A program made the translations under genes and the position numbers. The notes under the pieces are model-generated. The model was not told where the DNA came from. It made no database searches and saw only the letters and a program-made list of their open reading frames with translations. Shown in pieces: positions 6,699 through 14,633 of a stretch of 33,717 nt of DNA. Position 1 is the first letter of the stretch; every line of letters starts with the position of its first letter. The stretch lies in contig NHDX01000014.1 of the NCBI GenBank assembly GCA_002171675.1, forward strand, positions 92,750-126,466, written 5' to 3'. The stretch is from Chloroflexi bacterium TMED70 (GTDB lineage Bacteria > Chloroflexota > Dehalococcoidia > Lucifugimonadales > Lucifugimonadaceae).

Positions 6699-8039
6699 TT
6701 ATGATGAAATTAATATCTTTTCATCTAAGGCTTTTTGAGAAATATTATCAACAAAAAATATCTCTTTATCTATGATCTTAAATTTATTTTCAAAGCTATC
6801 AAGCCAACCTTTATAATCATGATAAATTTTATTATTATTTATAAAACACCATGGTGATAAATCATAATTTTTCCCATCAATTTTAGAGTAAAACTGATTA
6901 GTATTACTTTTATAATTTTCTTTAAAACTAGGGTTGGTAAATACTTCAATATAATGATCTATCATAGAATTTAAATCATAATTCAATATGACCTTTTCTC
7001 TACCAGCTAAAATTTCATTTTTAGAGCTTAGTAATTCAAGTCCTTTTTTAACAAAACTTTTTGTATCCCCATATGGAATCACTTTAAGTCCATCAAAACC
7101 ATCAAATTCTCTAAATGCACCAACAGAACTACAAATAGCTGGAGTGCCGTTTGAAAGTGATTCAAGAGGAACTAACCCAAATGATTCAATAAAATTTCCT
7201 GGGCAGAGAGTTAAATCACCTGATTTATAGTAATCACTCATCTGATTAAGTGGTATCCAATCATGAAATAAAATATTTCCTCCGGAAGAAATAAATTCGT
7301 TCTTTAATTCTTGATCAATGTAAGAAGAGTTTTTTTCATCTTTATCAAGGGTTTCATTAAACTTTGGAACCTTTAGAGTTACTGAATTCCAATTTTTTGT
7401 ATGAATAAACTCTAAAGATATCTTAATAGCATTATTAAGACCTTTTCTGATATCTGGTCGATGTGGAAATAGTAAGATTAAATTATCATTTCTAATAGAA
7501 TCATTTATATTTATTGATTTTGAAAAATTATCAATAGAATTCTTTATAACTGAAATATTTGTTTGATTAAATTTTTCATTACTTAGTGAAGACTTAATTG
7601 TATCCCTTAAGTAATTTGAAGGTACAATGATTTTGTCAGATTCAGAGAACATAACAGAAGTTACTGATTCTTGATAAACCAAATCATGAATTCCACTTAT
7701 AGTAGTAGAGTCAACAAATTCATTTCTCATAAACCATCCGTCTCCGTGAAAGTATAATCTGTCAGCCCAAGATGAAATTTTATCAAGTTCCTCTTTAAGG
7801 CTTTGTAGTTCATATAAAGGAATTTCAAAAGGGCTTGGGAATGAACCTTTCAAACTTAATTTATTTTCAATTTCTACATCTCCAATAAATGATTTAGGAT
7901 TATCATTTTTTGGAGAAAACAATCTTACATTTATATTATTTTCTCTTAATCCTAGAATTATCTTTCTAAGTATATTTTGAGATCCACCTAAGACATAATC
8001 AGGGAAAATTTCAACTAAAGATAAACATGCAATTTTCAT
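6699..8039 (-). CDS. GT-B glycosyltransferase (GT4/group 1-like), substrate unknown
   Basis: The 446-residue protein has an N-terminal domain opening with MKIACLSLVEIFPDYVLGGS, the glycine-containing loop that follows the first strand in group 1 transferases. The C-terminal domain holds LLFPHRPDIRKGL, LCPGNFIESFGLVPLESLSNGTPAIC and VGAFREF. The E-x7-E signature, which contacts the nucleotide-sugar, reads ESFGLVPLE. About 100 residues after that signature are not recognisable. There is no signal peptide or membrane span, so the enzyme is cytosolic or peripheral. The start overlaps the flavin reductase-like stop by 4 bases, so the two are cotranscribed after gyrA. The 66-base gap to rplU shows no convincing terminator. 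Confidence 0.82.
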   Translation of the reverse strand: MKIACLSLVEIFPDYVLGGSQNILRKIILGLRENNINVRLFSPKNDNPKSFIGDVEIENKLSLKGSFPSPFEIPLYELQSLKEELDKISSWADRLYFHGDGWFMRNEFVDSTTISGIHDLVYQESVTSVMFSESDKIIVPSNYLRDTIKSSLSNEKFNQTNISVIKNSIDNFSKSININDSIRNDNLILLFPHRPDIRKGLNNAIKISLEFIHTKNWNSVTLKVPKFNETLDKDEKNSSYIDQELKNEFISSGGNILFHDWIPLNQMSDYYKSGDLTLCPGNFIESFGLVPLESLSNGTPAICSSVGAFREFDGFDGLKVIPYGDTKSFVKKGLELLSSKNEILAGREKVILNYDLNSMIDHYIEVFTNPSFKENYKSNTNQFYSKIDGKNYDLSPWCFINNNKIYHDYKGWLDSFENKFKIIDKEIFFVDNISQKALDEKILISS

Positions 8040-8512
8040 AAATTCTTATTACTAAATTTTCCTTTATACCAAATTAGAGGGGAAGACTTTTCATTCAAAT
8101 TCATCTGATCAACTTTCAAGGAAAAAACAGTATGATCACCTACTAAATAAGAATTCATCACTTCACAATAAAAATAGCAAAGTGAATCTTTTATGTAGTA
8201 AATATCTTTTGAATTATAAAAAAAATCATTATTTTCTAGTAAGTTTTGAGTAGAAGATGAAAAAAAATCAGCAACATTAGATTGTTCGCTAGATAAAATT
8301 GAAACACTAGCATTTTTAGTTTCCTGTAAGAATTTCAATATTGACCTATTATTTCCAACTGAAACCATTATTATTTTAGGATCCAAGGATATACTCATAA
8401 CAGAATTAGCTGTCATCCCTAAATAATTTTTATTATCATCTTGTGTCGCTAATATAGATACACCAGTAGGGAAAAAACTCCAGGATTTCCTATATTGAGA
8501 ATCATTTATCAT
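8036..8512 (-). CDS. Flavin reductase-like domain protein
   Basis: The 158-residue product matches the flavin reductase-like (split-barrel FMN-binding) family. YRKSWSFFPTGVSILAT is near the N-terminus, followed by YLGMTANSVMSISLDPKIIMVSV, then SVSILSSEQSNVADFFS. The C-terminal GDHTVFSLKVDQM corresponds to the usual 'GDHTLFIGEV' strand. Members supply reduced flavin to monooxygenases or bind FMN for other reductions; no partner monooxygenase is in the window. Its ATG directly abuts the gyrA TAG stop, and it overlaps the glycosyltransferase downstream. The family assignment is firm, the substrate is not. Confidence 0.88.
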   Translation of the reverse strand: MINDSQYRKSWSFFPTGVSILATQDDNKNYLGMTANSVMSISLDPKIIMVSVGNNRSILKFLQETKNASVSILSSEQSNVADFFSSSTQNLLENNDFFYNSKDIYYIKDSLCYFYCEVMNSYLVGDHTVFSLKVDQMNLNEKSSPLIWYKGKFSNKNL

Positions 8513-11194
8513 CTAGCTTTCTTTATCTGATTCCTCAATTTTATCTTCAGATGTAGAGTCCTGCAAATTATCATTTTCAATTTGTTCTATATTCTCTTCA
8601 GATATAGAGTCATTCAAATCAGTATTTTCAATTTCTTCTGATTTTTCAATTTCCTCAATACTAACAGTTTTTCTAATTTTTCTATTATCTTGAACATAAT
8701 TTATAAATAGTCCACTTATAGCATCTCCAGCATTTGGTTTTACAATAGTAACTCCTTGAGCAACTCTACCTGTTCGCCTTATTTCACCTAAATTAGTTCT
8801 TATAATTTGAGCCTTATCTGTCAATAAGAACAAAAATCCCTCTTCAGTCTTTCCTTTTGTTTTACCTTTATTTTCATCCTTTATGGCTTTTGCAGCATTA
8901 ATTACTTCTTCAGTAACAACTGCTCCTCCTGCCACTTTACCAGTCTTATCAGTCACCTTAAGAGTCAAGACTCCAGATCCACCTCTATTTTGAATTCTGT
9001 AGTTTCTAAATTCACTTATTTTACCTATACCTCTTCGTCCTATAATTAATAAGGAATCTTCATCATTTACAACCCCACTATAAACAACTAAATCCTGTGC
9101 AGTCTTCATTTTTATTCCTCTAATTCCCCCTGCTCCTCTTTGAGTAGGTCTAACTTGTGAGGAAGGGAATCTAATAGACATTCCATCTCTAGTAATTATT
9201 GTTACGTCTTCATTAACATCTGCTAAAGAAACTGAAATCAATTCATCATCCTTAGAAAGCTTGAATGTATTTAACCCCGCTCTATTTATATTTCTTACTA
9301 GAGGTAGGTGCATTCTTTTTACTTTACCTGCTTTTGTAATCATTATTAGATATGTATCTTCTAGCAAACTTGTAACAGTTAACATTGCAGTGACTTTTTC
9401 GTTTGGAGCCAAATTAATTATATTTGAAACAGGCGTTCCTCTAGAGGTTCTAGATTGATCGGCAGGTAATTCAAATACTCTTAATTTAAATACCCTTCCT
9501 TTATCGGTAAAAAACAACAAAGTGTCATGTGTATTAGCAACCTGAAGATATGGAACAATATCACCATCTTTTGTCATTTTCTGACCAATCTTACCTTTAC
9601 CCCCTCGATGCTGAGCTCTATATGTAGTTTCTAAAATTCTTTTTACATAGCCACCTTTAGAAAGAGTAATAACAACATCAAGACTAGGCTCCATATCTTC
9701 TCTTTTCCATTCCTTAAGGTCCATTTCATTGACCTTTGTTCTTCTTTCTTCACCGTACTTTCTTTTTAATTGCAATGTTTCTGTTTTGATAACACTCAAA
9801 ATTCTTTTCTGGTTTGATAAAAGATCTTCTAAGTCTTCAACAAGTTCAGATAATTCCTTAAATTCGTTCTCAATTTTTTCTATTTCTAATGCAGCTAATC
9901 TTCTTAATTGCATGTCTAATATAGCTTGTGCTTGGATTTCACTTAAATCAAATTCTGTGATCAAAGAGTTACGAGCAGTTTCAACGTCTTCTGAAGCTCG
10001 AATTAATTCTATTACTTTATCTAGATTTTTTATGGCTATTCTCAGGCCTTCTAAAACATGCAGCCTAGCCTTAGCTCTTTTTAGATCATATTCTGCACGC
10101 CTTCTAATAACCTCTTCTCGGAAAGAAATATAATGATTTATAGTTTGTTTCAAATTCAATATCTGAGGAGTACCATCTACTAAAGCAATCATATTTACCG
10201 AGAAAGAAGATCTAAGCTGAGTTTGCTTATATAGATTATTCAAAATAAGACTAGAAGATGCGCCTTTCCTTAACTCAAGAACAAGTCTCATACCTTTTCT
10301 ATCAGATTCATCTCTAACTTCTGAAACTCCTTCTAATTTTTTACCCTTAATCAATTCAGCTATCTTCATAACTAATGTAGCTTTATTTACTTGATAAGGT
10401 ATTTCAGTAAACACTAATCTTTGCCTATCTTGTTTTTTTACATCTTCAATAATATGTTTTGCCTGTACAACTACTCTTCCTCTTCCAGTTGCAAAAGCAT
10501 CCCTTACTCCTGAAAGTCCCCATATCTCTGCTCCTGTTGGAAAATCAGGAGCCTTAACAACTTTCATTAGATCATCCACATTAGCCTGAGGATTTTCAAT
10601 CACAAGAGTTATACCATCACAAATCTCACTAAGATTATGAGGTGCAATATTTGTCGCCATACCAACCGCAATACCAGAAGCACCATTGACTAGAAGATTA
10701 GGTAAAATAGCAGGCAAAACAGAAGGTTCTTGTAAAGATTGATCAAAGTTATCTACCCAATCAATAGTTTCTTTTTCAATATCTCCTAGAAGACTTTCAG
10801 TAATAGGTGAAAGTTTACATTCGGTATATCTCATAGCAGCTGCAGGATCACCATCAACACTACCATAGTTTCCTTGCCCATCAACAAGTGTATGCCTCAT
10901 AGAAAAAGGCTGAGCCATTCTTACTTGAGCAGCATAAACAGAAGAGTCTCCATGAGGATGATATTTACCTAAAACTTCACCAACAAGTCTTGCACTTTTT
11001 TTATAAGATGAATTAGGTCTCATTCCTTGATCGTGCATTGCATAAAGCACTCTTCTTTGCACAGGCTTAAGCCCATCTCTAACATCAGGTAGAGCTCTTG
11101 AAACAATTACACTCATTGCATAATCAAGATATGAACTTTTCATTTCATCTTGAATATCTACTTTTTTTATTTCACCAAGATTATCTGTTACCAT
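8513..11194 (-). CDS. gyrA: DNA gyrase subunit A
   Basis: The 893-residue protein has the GyrA N-terminal breakage-reunion domain, with catalytic Tyr123 in AAAMRYTECKLS. A long coiled-coil region lies around 360-490. The C-terminal beta-pinwheel contains the GyrA box QHRGGKG (528-534), which marks it as gyrase rather than topoisomerase IV. GyrA with GyrB introduces negative supercoils. In the quinolone-determining region HPHGDSSVYAAQ, Ser84 matches E. coli Ser83, but the position of Asp87 is Ala88. The last ~50 residues are an acidic tail with a 17-residue duplication. The ATG has a GAGGG ribosome binding site 6 bases upstream. A GC-rich palindrome sits 47-76 bases upstream of the start. Confidence 0.97.
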   Translation of the reverse strand: MVTDNLGEIKKVDIQDEMKSSYLDYAMSVIVSRALPDVRDGLKPVQRRVLYAMHDQGMRPNSSYKKSARLVGEVLGKYHPHGDSSVYAAQVRMAQPFSMRHTLVDGQGNYGSVDGDPAAAMRYTECKLSPITESLLGDIEKETIDWVDNFDQSLQEPSVLPAILPNLLVNGASGIAVGMATNIAPHNLSEICDGITLVIENPQANVDDLMKVVKAPDFPTGAEIWGLSGVRDAFATGRGRVVVQAKHIIEDVKKQDRQRLVFTEIPYQVNKATLVMKIAELIKGKKLEGVSEVRDESDRKGMRLVLELRKGASSSLILNNLYKQTQLRSSFSVNMIALVDGTPQILNLKQTINHYISFREEVIRRRAEYDLKRAKARLHVLEGLRIAIKNLDKVIELIRASEDVETARNSLITEFDLSEIQAQAILDMQLRRLAALEIEKIENEFKELSELVEDLEDLLSNQKRILSVIKTETLQLKRKYGEERRTKVNEMDLKEWKREDMEPSLDVVITLSKGGYVKRILETTYRAQHRGGKGKIGQKMTKDGDIVPYLQVANTHDTLLFFTDKGRVFKLRVFELPADQSRTSRGTPVSNIINLAPNEKVTAMLTVTSLLEDTYLIMITKAGKVKRMHLPLVRNINRAGLNTFKLSKDDELISVSLADVNEDVTIITRDGMSIRFPSSQVRPTQRGAGGIRGIKMKTAQDLVVYSGVVNDEDSLLIIGRRGIGKISEFRNYRIQNRGGSGVLTLKVTDKTGKVAGGAVVTEEVINAAKAIKDENKGKTKGKTEEGFLFLLTDKAQIIRTNLGEIRRTGRVAQGVTIVKPNAGDAISGLFINYVQDNRKIRKTVSIEEIEKSEEIENTDLNDSISEENIEQIENDNLQDSTSEDKIEESDKES
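8525..8626 (-). repeat. Two 51-bp tandem units encoding the acidic GyrA tail
   Basis: Residues 857-873 (NTDLNDSISEENIEQIE) and 874-890 (NDNLQDSTSEDKIEESD) are two copies of a 17-residue acidic unit, and the matching DNA repeats with a 51-base period. The copies have diverged at several positions. The preceding stretch VSIEEIEKSEEIE may be a further degenerate copy. An acidic C-terminal tail is known in several gyrases and modulates supercoiling in E. coli GyrA. Confidence 0.7.
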
Positions 11195-11240
11195 TTGAAC
11201 CCTCGAATTTATTATTCATTATTGAGTAATTTATATATTT

Positions 11241-11270
11241 TCCCACGCGCGCGCGCAAGCGCGCGTGGGA
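11241..11270. repeat. GC-rich perfect palindrome in the gyrA leader
   Basis: Twelve-base arms TCCCACGCGCGC (11241-11252) and their exact complement (11259-11270) flank a six-base GCGCAA. The core is an uninterrupted alternating C-G run, in sharp contrast to the A/T-rich surroundings. It lies between the stop of the inactive amidotransferase-like gene (11283) and the gyrA start (11194). It could act as an RNA hairpin, a Z-DNA-prone or cruciform site, or a protein-binding site. There is no T-run on either side, so it is not a standard intrinsic terminator. No second copy was noticed in the window. Confidence 0.85.
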
Positions 11271-11282
11271 TTATTTACTTAG

Positions 11283-11858
11283 TTATGTGTTACTTTCTAA
11301 GCATTTATCTAAAAAGACTGTCATGAGATTATCAAAGCCTTTAGGTAAATTAGAATCTGTGGGATCAAAATTAATGCCAAAAACCCAATGTTCACCAGGT
11401 TTTTCAAAACCAATAATTTCACCTTCTTCTGAAATTATAGATGCAAAAAAAGTTTCTGATAATTCTTTTTGAAAAATATTAGAAGTTGGATCTAAATCAG
11501 ATTTTACCCATCCAGAGCCTCCTATAATATGCGAAAGTTTTGAACCAGGACTTAAAAAAAGTTGAGGAGACAAATCAACCTTTTTTATATTTTGAGATTT
11601 TTTACCACCAAAAAAAATATTTAAGCCCTCAAACCCATTTTTTATTCCTAAAATTGGGATGTTTTTCTTAAAAATTTCATGAATGATTTTTTCATTTTTA
11701 TCGTTTAATTTATTCGTAAGTAAAATCAATCCTGATAAATCTTCAGTTAATTTATTTTCTAGTAAAATTTCAATTTTTCTATCAGCTAACATATCAGCTA
11801 AAATTTTATTTATACTATTTTCTGAAATTATCAAAATACTCAAATTGGAATCCCCCAT
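11283..11858 (-). CDS. Class I glutamine amidotransferase-fold protein lacking the catalytic triad
   Basis: The ATG at 11858 gives 191 residues; an in-frame TTG at 11870 would add four. The layout follows the peptidase C26/PuuD-type GATase. LSGLILLTNKL is followed by the elbow IPILGIKNGFEGLNIFFGG, where families have 'PILGICRGMQLLN', and later EEGEIIGFEKPGEHWVFGINFDPTD, where they have 'GVQFHPE'. The nucleophile cysteine is Lys73, the histidine is Asp165 and the glutamate is Thr167, so glutaminase activity is not expected. The frame is intact, which suggests a retained non-catalytic role rather than decay. It overlaps the 3' end of the PspAB-like gene and precedes gyrA. The function is unknown. 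Confidence 0.7.
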   Translation of the reverse strand: MGDSNLSILIISENSINKILADMLADRKIEILLENKLTEDLSGLILLTNKLNDKNEKIIHEIFKKNIPILGIKNGFEGLNIFFGGKKSQNIKKVDLSPQLFLSPGSKLSHIIGGSGWVKSDLDPTSNIFQKELSETFFASIISEEGEIIGFEKPGEHWVFGINFDPTDSNLPKGFDNLMTVFLDKCLESNT

Positions 11859-12409
11859 AAGCCTAACCAATTTCTTTTATTTTTTTCCAAGTTTATTTTT
11901 TTAGATTTCAGAAAATCAAATAAAAACTTTTCCATTTCTTCATTTCTATCTCCTACATTATTTGAAGTTGGAGCAAAAGGATAAAAAGATTGTAAATCCA
12001 TACGATAAATCAAATAACATTTTTCAGTTAGGCCATTGAAATTTATAGAAAATTTCAATGCTACTCCAATTACATTTTTAATACTCTCGTGACTGTTTAT
12101 TGCATTAATAGTTGTATAAATCGATGAAAGTAAATCAAATGATTGGTCATCAGACAACATTATCCAATTCATATCTTCACTATCCTTAATAATCTGAACT
12201 TTGGTTTCTGTTGACTCTTCTCCGTCATTTAGTATAACTTGGAGATTTGATTCTAAATTTTTAAAAAAATCGTTTTTTGATAAGTTCGATACCAATAGCC
12301 CTGAAATTGGCATAATATTAAAATCATTTTCAACATTCTTAATATTTAATAATTTTTCAAAATCTAACCATAATTCATTCAAAAAATCTTTCTTAAAAAA
12401 ACTAATCAA
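11840..12409 (-). CDS. PspAB-like protein (PspA-associated family)
   Basis: The 189-residue product resembles PspA-associated protein PspAB. The best evidence is its second half: IYRMDLQSFYPFAP (residues 134-147), then RNEEMEKFLFDFL, and the C-terminal WLGLWGIP (181-188). The family shows 'YLYKRGTFYPFAP', 'RDNALELQ' and 'WFPLWGAPG' in the same order. Members are soluble proteins found with PspA/HtpX-type envelope stress genes in Actinobacteria and some other phyla; their biochemistry is unclear. No pspA or htpX is in the window. It is the first gene of a leftward run with the inactive amidotransferase-like gene (overlapping) and then gyrA. It is divergent from the IMPase-family gene across 61 bases. 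Confidence 0.72.
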   Translation of the reverse strand: MISFFKKDFLNELWLDFEKLLNIKNVENDFNIMPISGLLVSNLSKNDFFKNLESNLQVILNDGEESTETKVQIIKDSEDMNWIMLSDDQSFDLLSSIYTTINAINSHESIKNVIGVALKFSINFNGLTEKCYLIYRMDLQSFYPFAPTSNNVGDRNEEMEKFLFDFLKSKKINLEKNKRNWLGLWGIPI

Positions 12410-12470
12410 AAAATACTCCTCTCTTTTTTATATTTAATCAATTATCATTATAATCTCATAAAAAAAATAT

Positions 12471-13385
12471 ATGGATAGAACAATAAATAAAAAAATAGAT
12501 AACGTGCTTCATGATTCTATAAATCAAGCTTTGGAATTAATTAAGGCATCCATTTCTAAAAGTTACGAAATCTCAGACAAAAATAAAATCAAAGGAGATA
12601 ATCCTGTTACGGATATTGACATAGAAACTCAAAATCTAATCCTAAAAAATATTAAAAAAGAGTTTCCTGAACACGGAATTTTAGGAGAAGAAGGAGATAC
12701 CACAGAAAAAGTAAAGTCTGATTATTTATGGATTATAGACCCAATTGATGGAACAAAAAACTTTATAAATCAAATACCTTTATATTGCGTTTCTATAGCA
12801 GTATTTTACAAAGGAGACCCTATTATGGGTGCAGTAGGACTTCCATGGGATAAAAATAGCATTATTTCAGCTATAAAGGATGAAGGAATAGTTTCTAATT
12901 TTAAAAAACATAGATCAGAAAAAACAGAATCGAAACCATCTGCTGGAATATTAGCATTTGCACCTTCACATTTCACTATAGGAAATATAGTAAAAAAGAA
13001 ATTTTTCCAAAATTCAGGTGAATTAAGAAATTTAGGTTCAACAGCAGCTGAATTAGCACTTGTAGCAAACGATAATGCTCAATTAGCTATTTCTGGATAT
13101 GCTTTTACATGGGATTTTGCAGCAGCTTGGATATTAGTGAAAGAATCTGGAAAAAAAATTTATTATGGTGATATGTCAAAGAATATATGGATTGAAAACA
13201 ATCCATGGAAAAAGTTTTTCAATGAAGGAAATTATGATCTAAAAGAATTAAAGAATTGGAGAGGTAAGTTCTTGGGGTGTGATAAAAATATTGCAGAATT
13301 TATGATCTCAAATATTAAGCCAAATGGAAGAAAAGATTATAACTTAATTCGTAAAATCAGAAGATTTTTTTATATCAATGGATAA
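12471..13385 (+). CDS. Inositol monophosphatase-family phosphatase
   Basis: The 304-residue protein has the Mg-dependent IMPase signatures. DNPVTDIDIETQ is at 43-54, Glu73/Glu74 lie in GILGEEGD, motif A WIIDPIDGTKNFINQIP (87-103) holds Asp90 and Asp93, and motif B WDFAAAWILVKESGK (from 214) holds Asp215. The family includes inositol monophosphatase, fructose-1,6-bisphosphatase, 3'-phosphoadenosine 5'-phosphate phosphatase (CysQ) and actinobacterial histidinol-phosphatase HisN, which sequence alone does not separate. The C-terminal ~45 residues after the core are basic and unusual. The 3' end overlaps the converging SCO1664-family gene by 16 bases. In mycobacteria a CysQ gene sits close to DUF3090/SCO1664 genes, so the context may be meaningful. 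Confidence 0.9.
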   Translation: MDRTINKKIDNVLHDSINQALELIKASISKSYEISDKNKIKGDNPVTDIDIETQNLILKNIKKEFPEHGILGEEGDTTEKVKSDYLWIIDPIDGTKNFINQIPLYCVSIAVFYKGDPIMGAVGLPWDKNSIISAIKDEGIVSNFKKHRSEKTESKPSAGILAFAPSHFTIGNIVKKKFFQNSGELRNLGSTAAELALVANDNAQLAISGYAFTWDFAAAWILVKESGKKIYYGDMSKNIWIENNPWKKFFNEGNYDLKELKNWRGKFLGCDKNIAEFMISNIKPNGRKDYNLIRKIRRFFYING

Positions 13386-14110
13386 GGAACGTTTGTATTG
13401 GGATCAAGTATAGGTAATTTTTTATGATGTATTAGTTCTTTGCATCTAGAAATCAGAGAAATAATTTCCTCCTCAGAAATCAATTCAGATAATATAAGAT
13501 AAATTTTCTCCTTATTTTCTATTTCATATACAAGTTTTTTTATCTGTTTTATCTGCTTAACGCTTATTTCAGAGTTATTGAATTCAAACATTACTGTTCT
13601 AAATCTAGTATATGGATTGAAAGTTAAGGCTTGATCTATAGCCCATATTTCATTCGAGTCATCTAAAATTATCGAACCAGCTTTTCTATCAGTATTCAAT
13701 ATTATAAAATCAAAAATTATTACTTTCTTTAAGTCTTCCTTATGAGATTCATACAATGTGAAGTAATTTTCCTTCGGATTATGTTTAATAAATAATTGAA
13801 AACTTCCTAAACCATAGGGCCCTTCGCGGATTATTAAGGGAGGCAAGCTAGGCCAACCAAAGAATTTTGAAATTTCATATGCAGCTTTTTCTCTAGAAAA
13901 AAGATTACCTGTAAAAAAATCTACAAGGGGTCTCTCTCCTCTTAATGGTTTATAGATTGATAAAAAGGTTTGTTTTTTGGATTCTAATTCACACAGAAAG
14001 ACTCTATTTGAACCTTCATAAATCTCATTTACAGCCTTAATTTTGTAATTTATTAACTGATTTTCCGAAAATTCTAACTCAGACAATTTTAATATTCTCA
14101 ATATGCCCAT
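13370..14110 (-). CDS. SCO1664-family protein (PI3/4-kinase-like fold)
   Basis: The 246-residue protein matches the SCO1664/TIGR03843 family. EGSNRVFLCEL is followed by SIYKPLRGERPLVDF (Lys54 as likely nucleotide-binding lysine), then FSREKAAYEISKFFGWPSLPP, the catalytic-loop-like FDFIILNTDRKAGSIIL (Asp134, Asn139, Asp141) and WAIDQALTF (Asp159 as metal ligand). These are the key residues of a phosphoinositide-kinase-like fold, and no substrate is known. Its start overlaps the DUF3090 gene by 32 bases, the standard partnership in Actinobacteria and Chloroflexi, where mycothiol ligase mshC and a histidine phosphatase are often nearby. Neither of those is adjacent here. Confidence 0.87.
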   Translation of the reverse strand: MGILRILKLSELEFSENQLINYKIKAVNEIYEGSNRVFLCELESKKQTFLSIYKPLRGERPLVDFFTGNLFSREKAAYEISKFFGWPSLPPLIIREGPYGLGSFQLFIKHNPKENYFTLYESHKEDLKKVIIFDFIILNTDRKAGSIILDDSNEIWAIDQALTFNPYTRFRTVMFEFNNSEISVKQIKQIKKLVYEIENKEKIYLILSELISEEEIISLISRCKELIHHKKLPILDPNTNVPYPLI

Positions 14111-14585
14111 TCAGCTTAATACAAAAATGACCCTCTTCATTTATTGGATTAAAACATAGGCCACATATTGGCCTTCCTTTTGAAACTATTACTAGGGCTT
14201 CTTTAGAAGTTTTTTGAGCTAATACATTTTGATATGTGAAGGTAGCAGCTAAAGTTTTATCGTCTCCATCTACCGCTACAAAATAAAAGTCTATATAATC
14301 TTCATTTGATTGATATTCTAAAGCAAAATCAACAAGTTTGTATTCAAGAGGGTTTTCTGAATTTGCAAGATTAAAATTTTGAAAAGATTTTTTATTAGAA
14401 AAAGATTCAAATTTTTTAACATCTTGAAACATTAAAGCAAGCTGTTGCTTTTCTAGCCATAATTTTATGAAATGATCTTTACAAGAGATTTCTATAATAA
14501 AAGTCCTATGACCTGGCTTCCCATAGGTATTAGGAGTGATTTGAAAACATTCTCCTAAATTTAAATATTTTTCTTTATCTTTCAA
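14079..14585 (-). CDS. DUF3090 family protein
   Basis: The 168-residue protein has the DUF3090 layout: an N-terminal beta-rich part with GKPGHRTFIIEI, the central DYIDFYFVAVDGDDKTLAATFTYQ, and a C-terminal zinc-ribbon-like RPICGLCFNPINEEGHFC with Cys141, Cys144, His153 and Cys155. Family members usually end in 'RPxCPxCGxPIDPEGHxC'. Residues 60-90 are shorter and more divergent than in actinobacterial members. The function is unknown; the invariant overlap with SCO1664-family kinase-like proteins suggests a two-component unit. It is divergent from cimA across 111 bases containing two inverted repeats. Confidence 0.85.
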   Translation of the reverse strand: MKDKEKYLNLGECFQITPNTYGKPGHRTFIIEISCKDHFIKLWLEKQQLALMFQDVKKFESFSNKKSFQNFNLANSENPLEYKLVDFALEYQSNEDYIDFYFVAVDGDDKTLAATFTYQNVLAQKTSKEALVIVSKGRPICGLCFNPINEEGHFCIKLNGHIENIKIV

Positions 14586-14633
14586 AACAAATTTTCTTAG
14601 AAATTATTTAACATTCTAATGAGATTATATTAG

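Noticed and set aside
9729..10133. Rightward open frame of 134 codons inside gyrA
   Set aside because: It lies antisense to strongly conserved gyrA sequence, has no recognisable motif or ribosome binding site, and its Ser/Leu-rich composition is typical of an antisense shadow.
8513..11194. Topoisomerase IV subunit A (ParC) instead of GyrA
   Set aside because: A clear GyrA box (QHRGGKG) and a full beta-pinwheel C-terminal domain are present, which mark gyrase.
11241..11270. The GC palindrome as an intrinsic terminator for the upstream pair
   Set aside because: The stem is strong but neither side is followed by a run of T: the minus strand continues AAAATATATAAATT and the plus strand TTATTTACTT.
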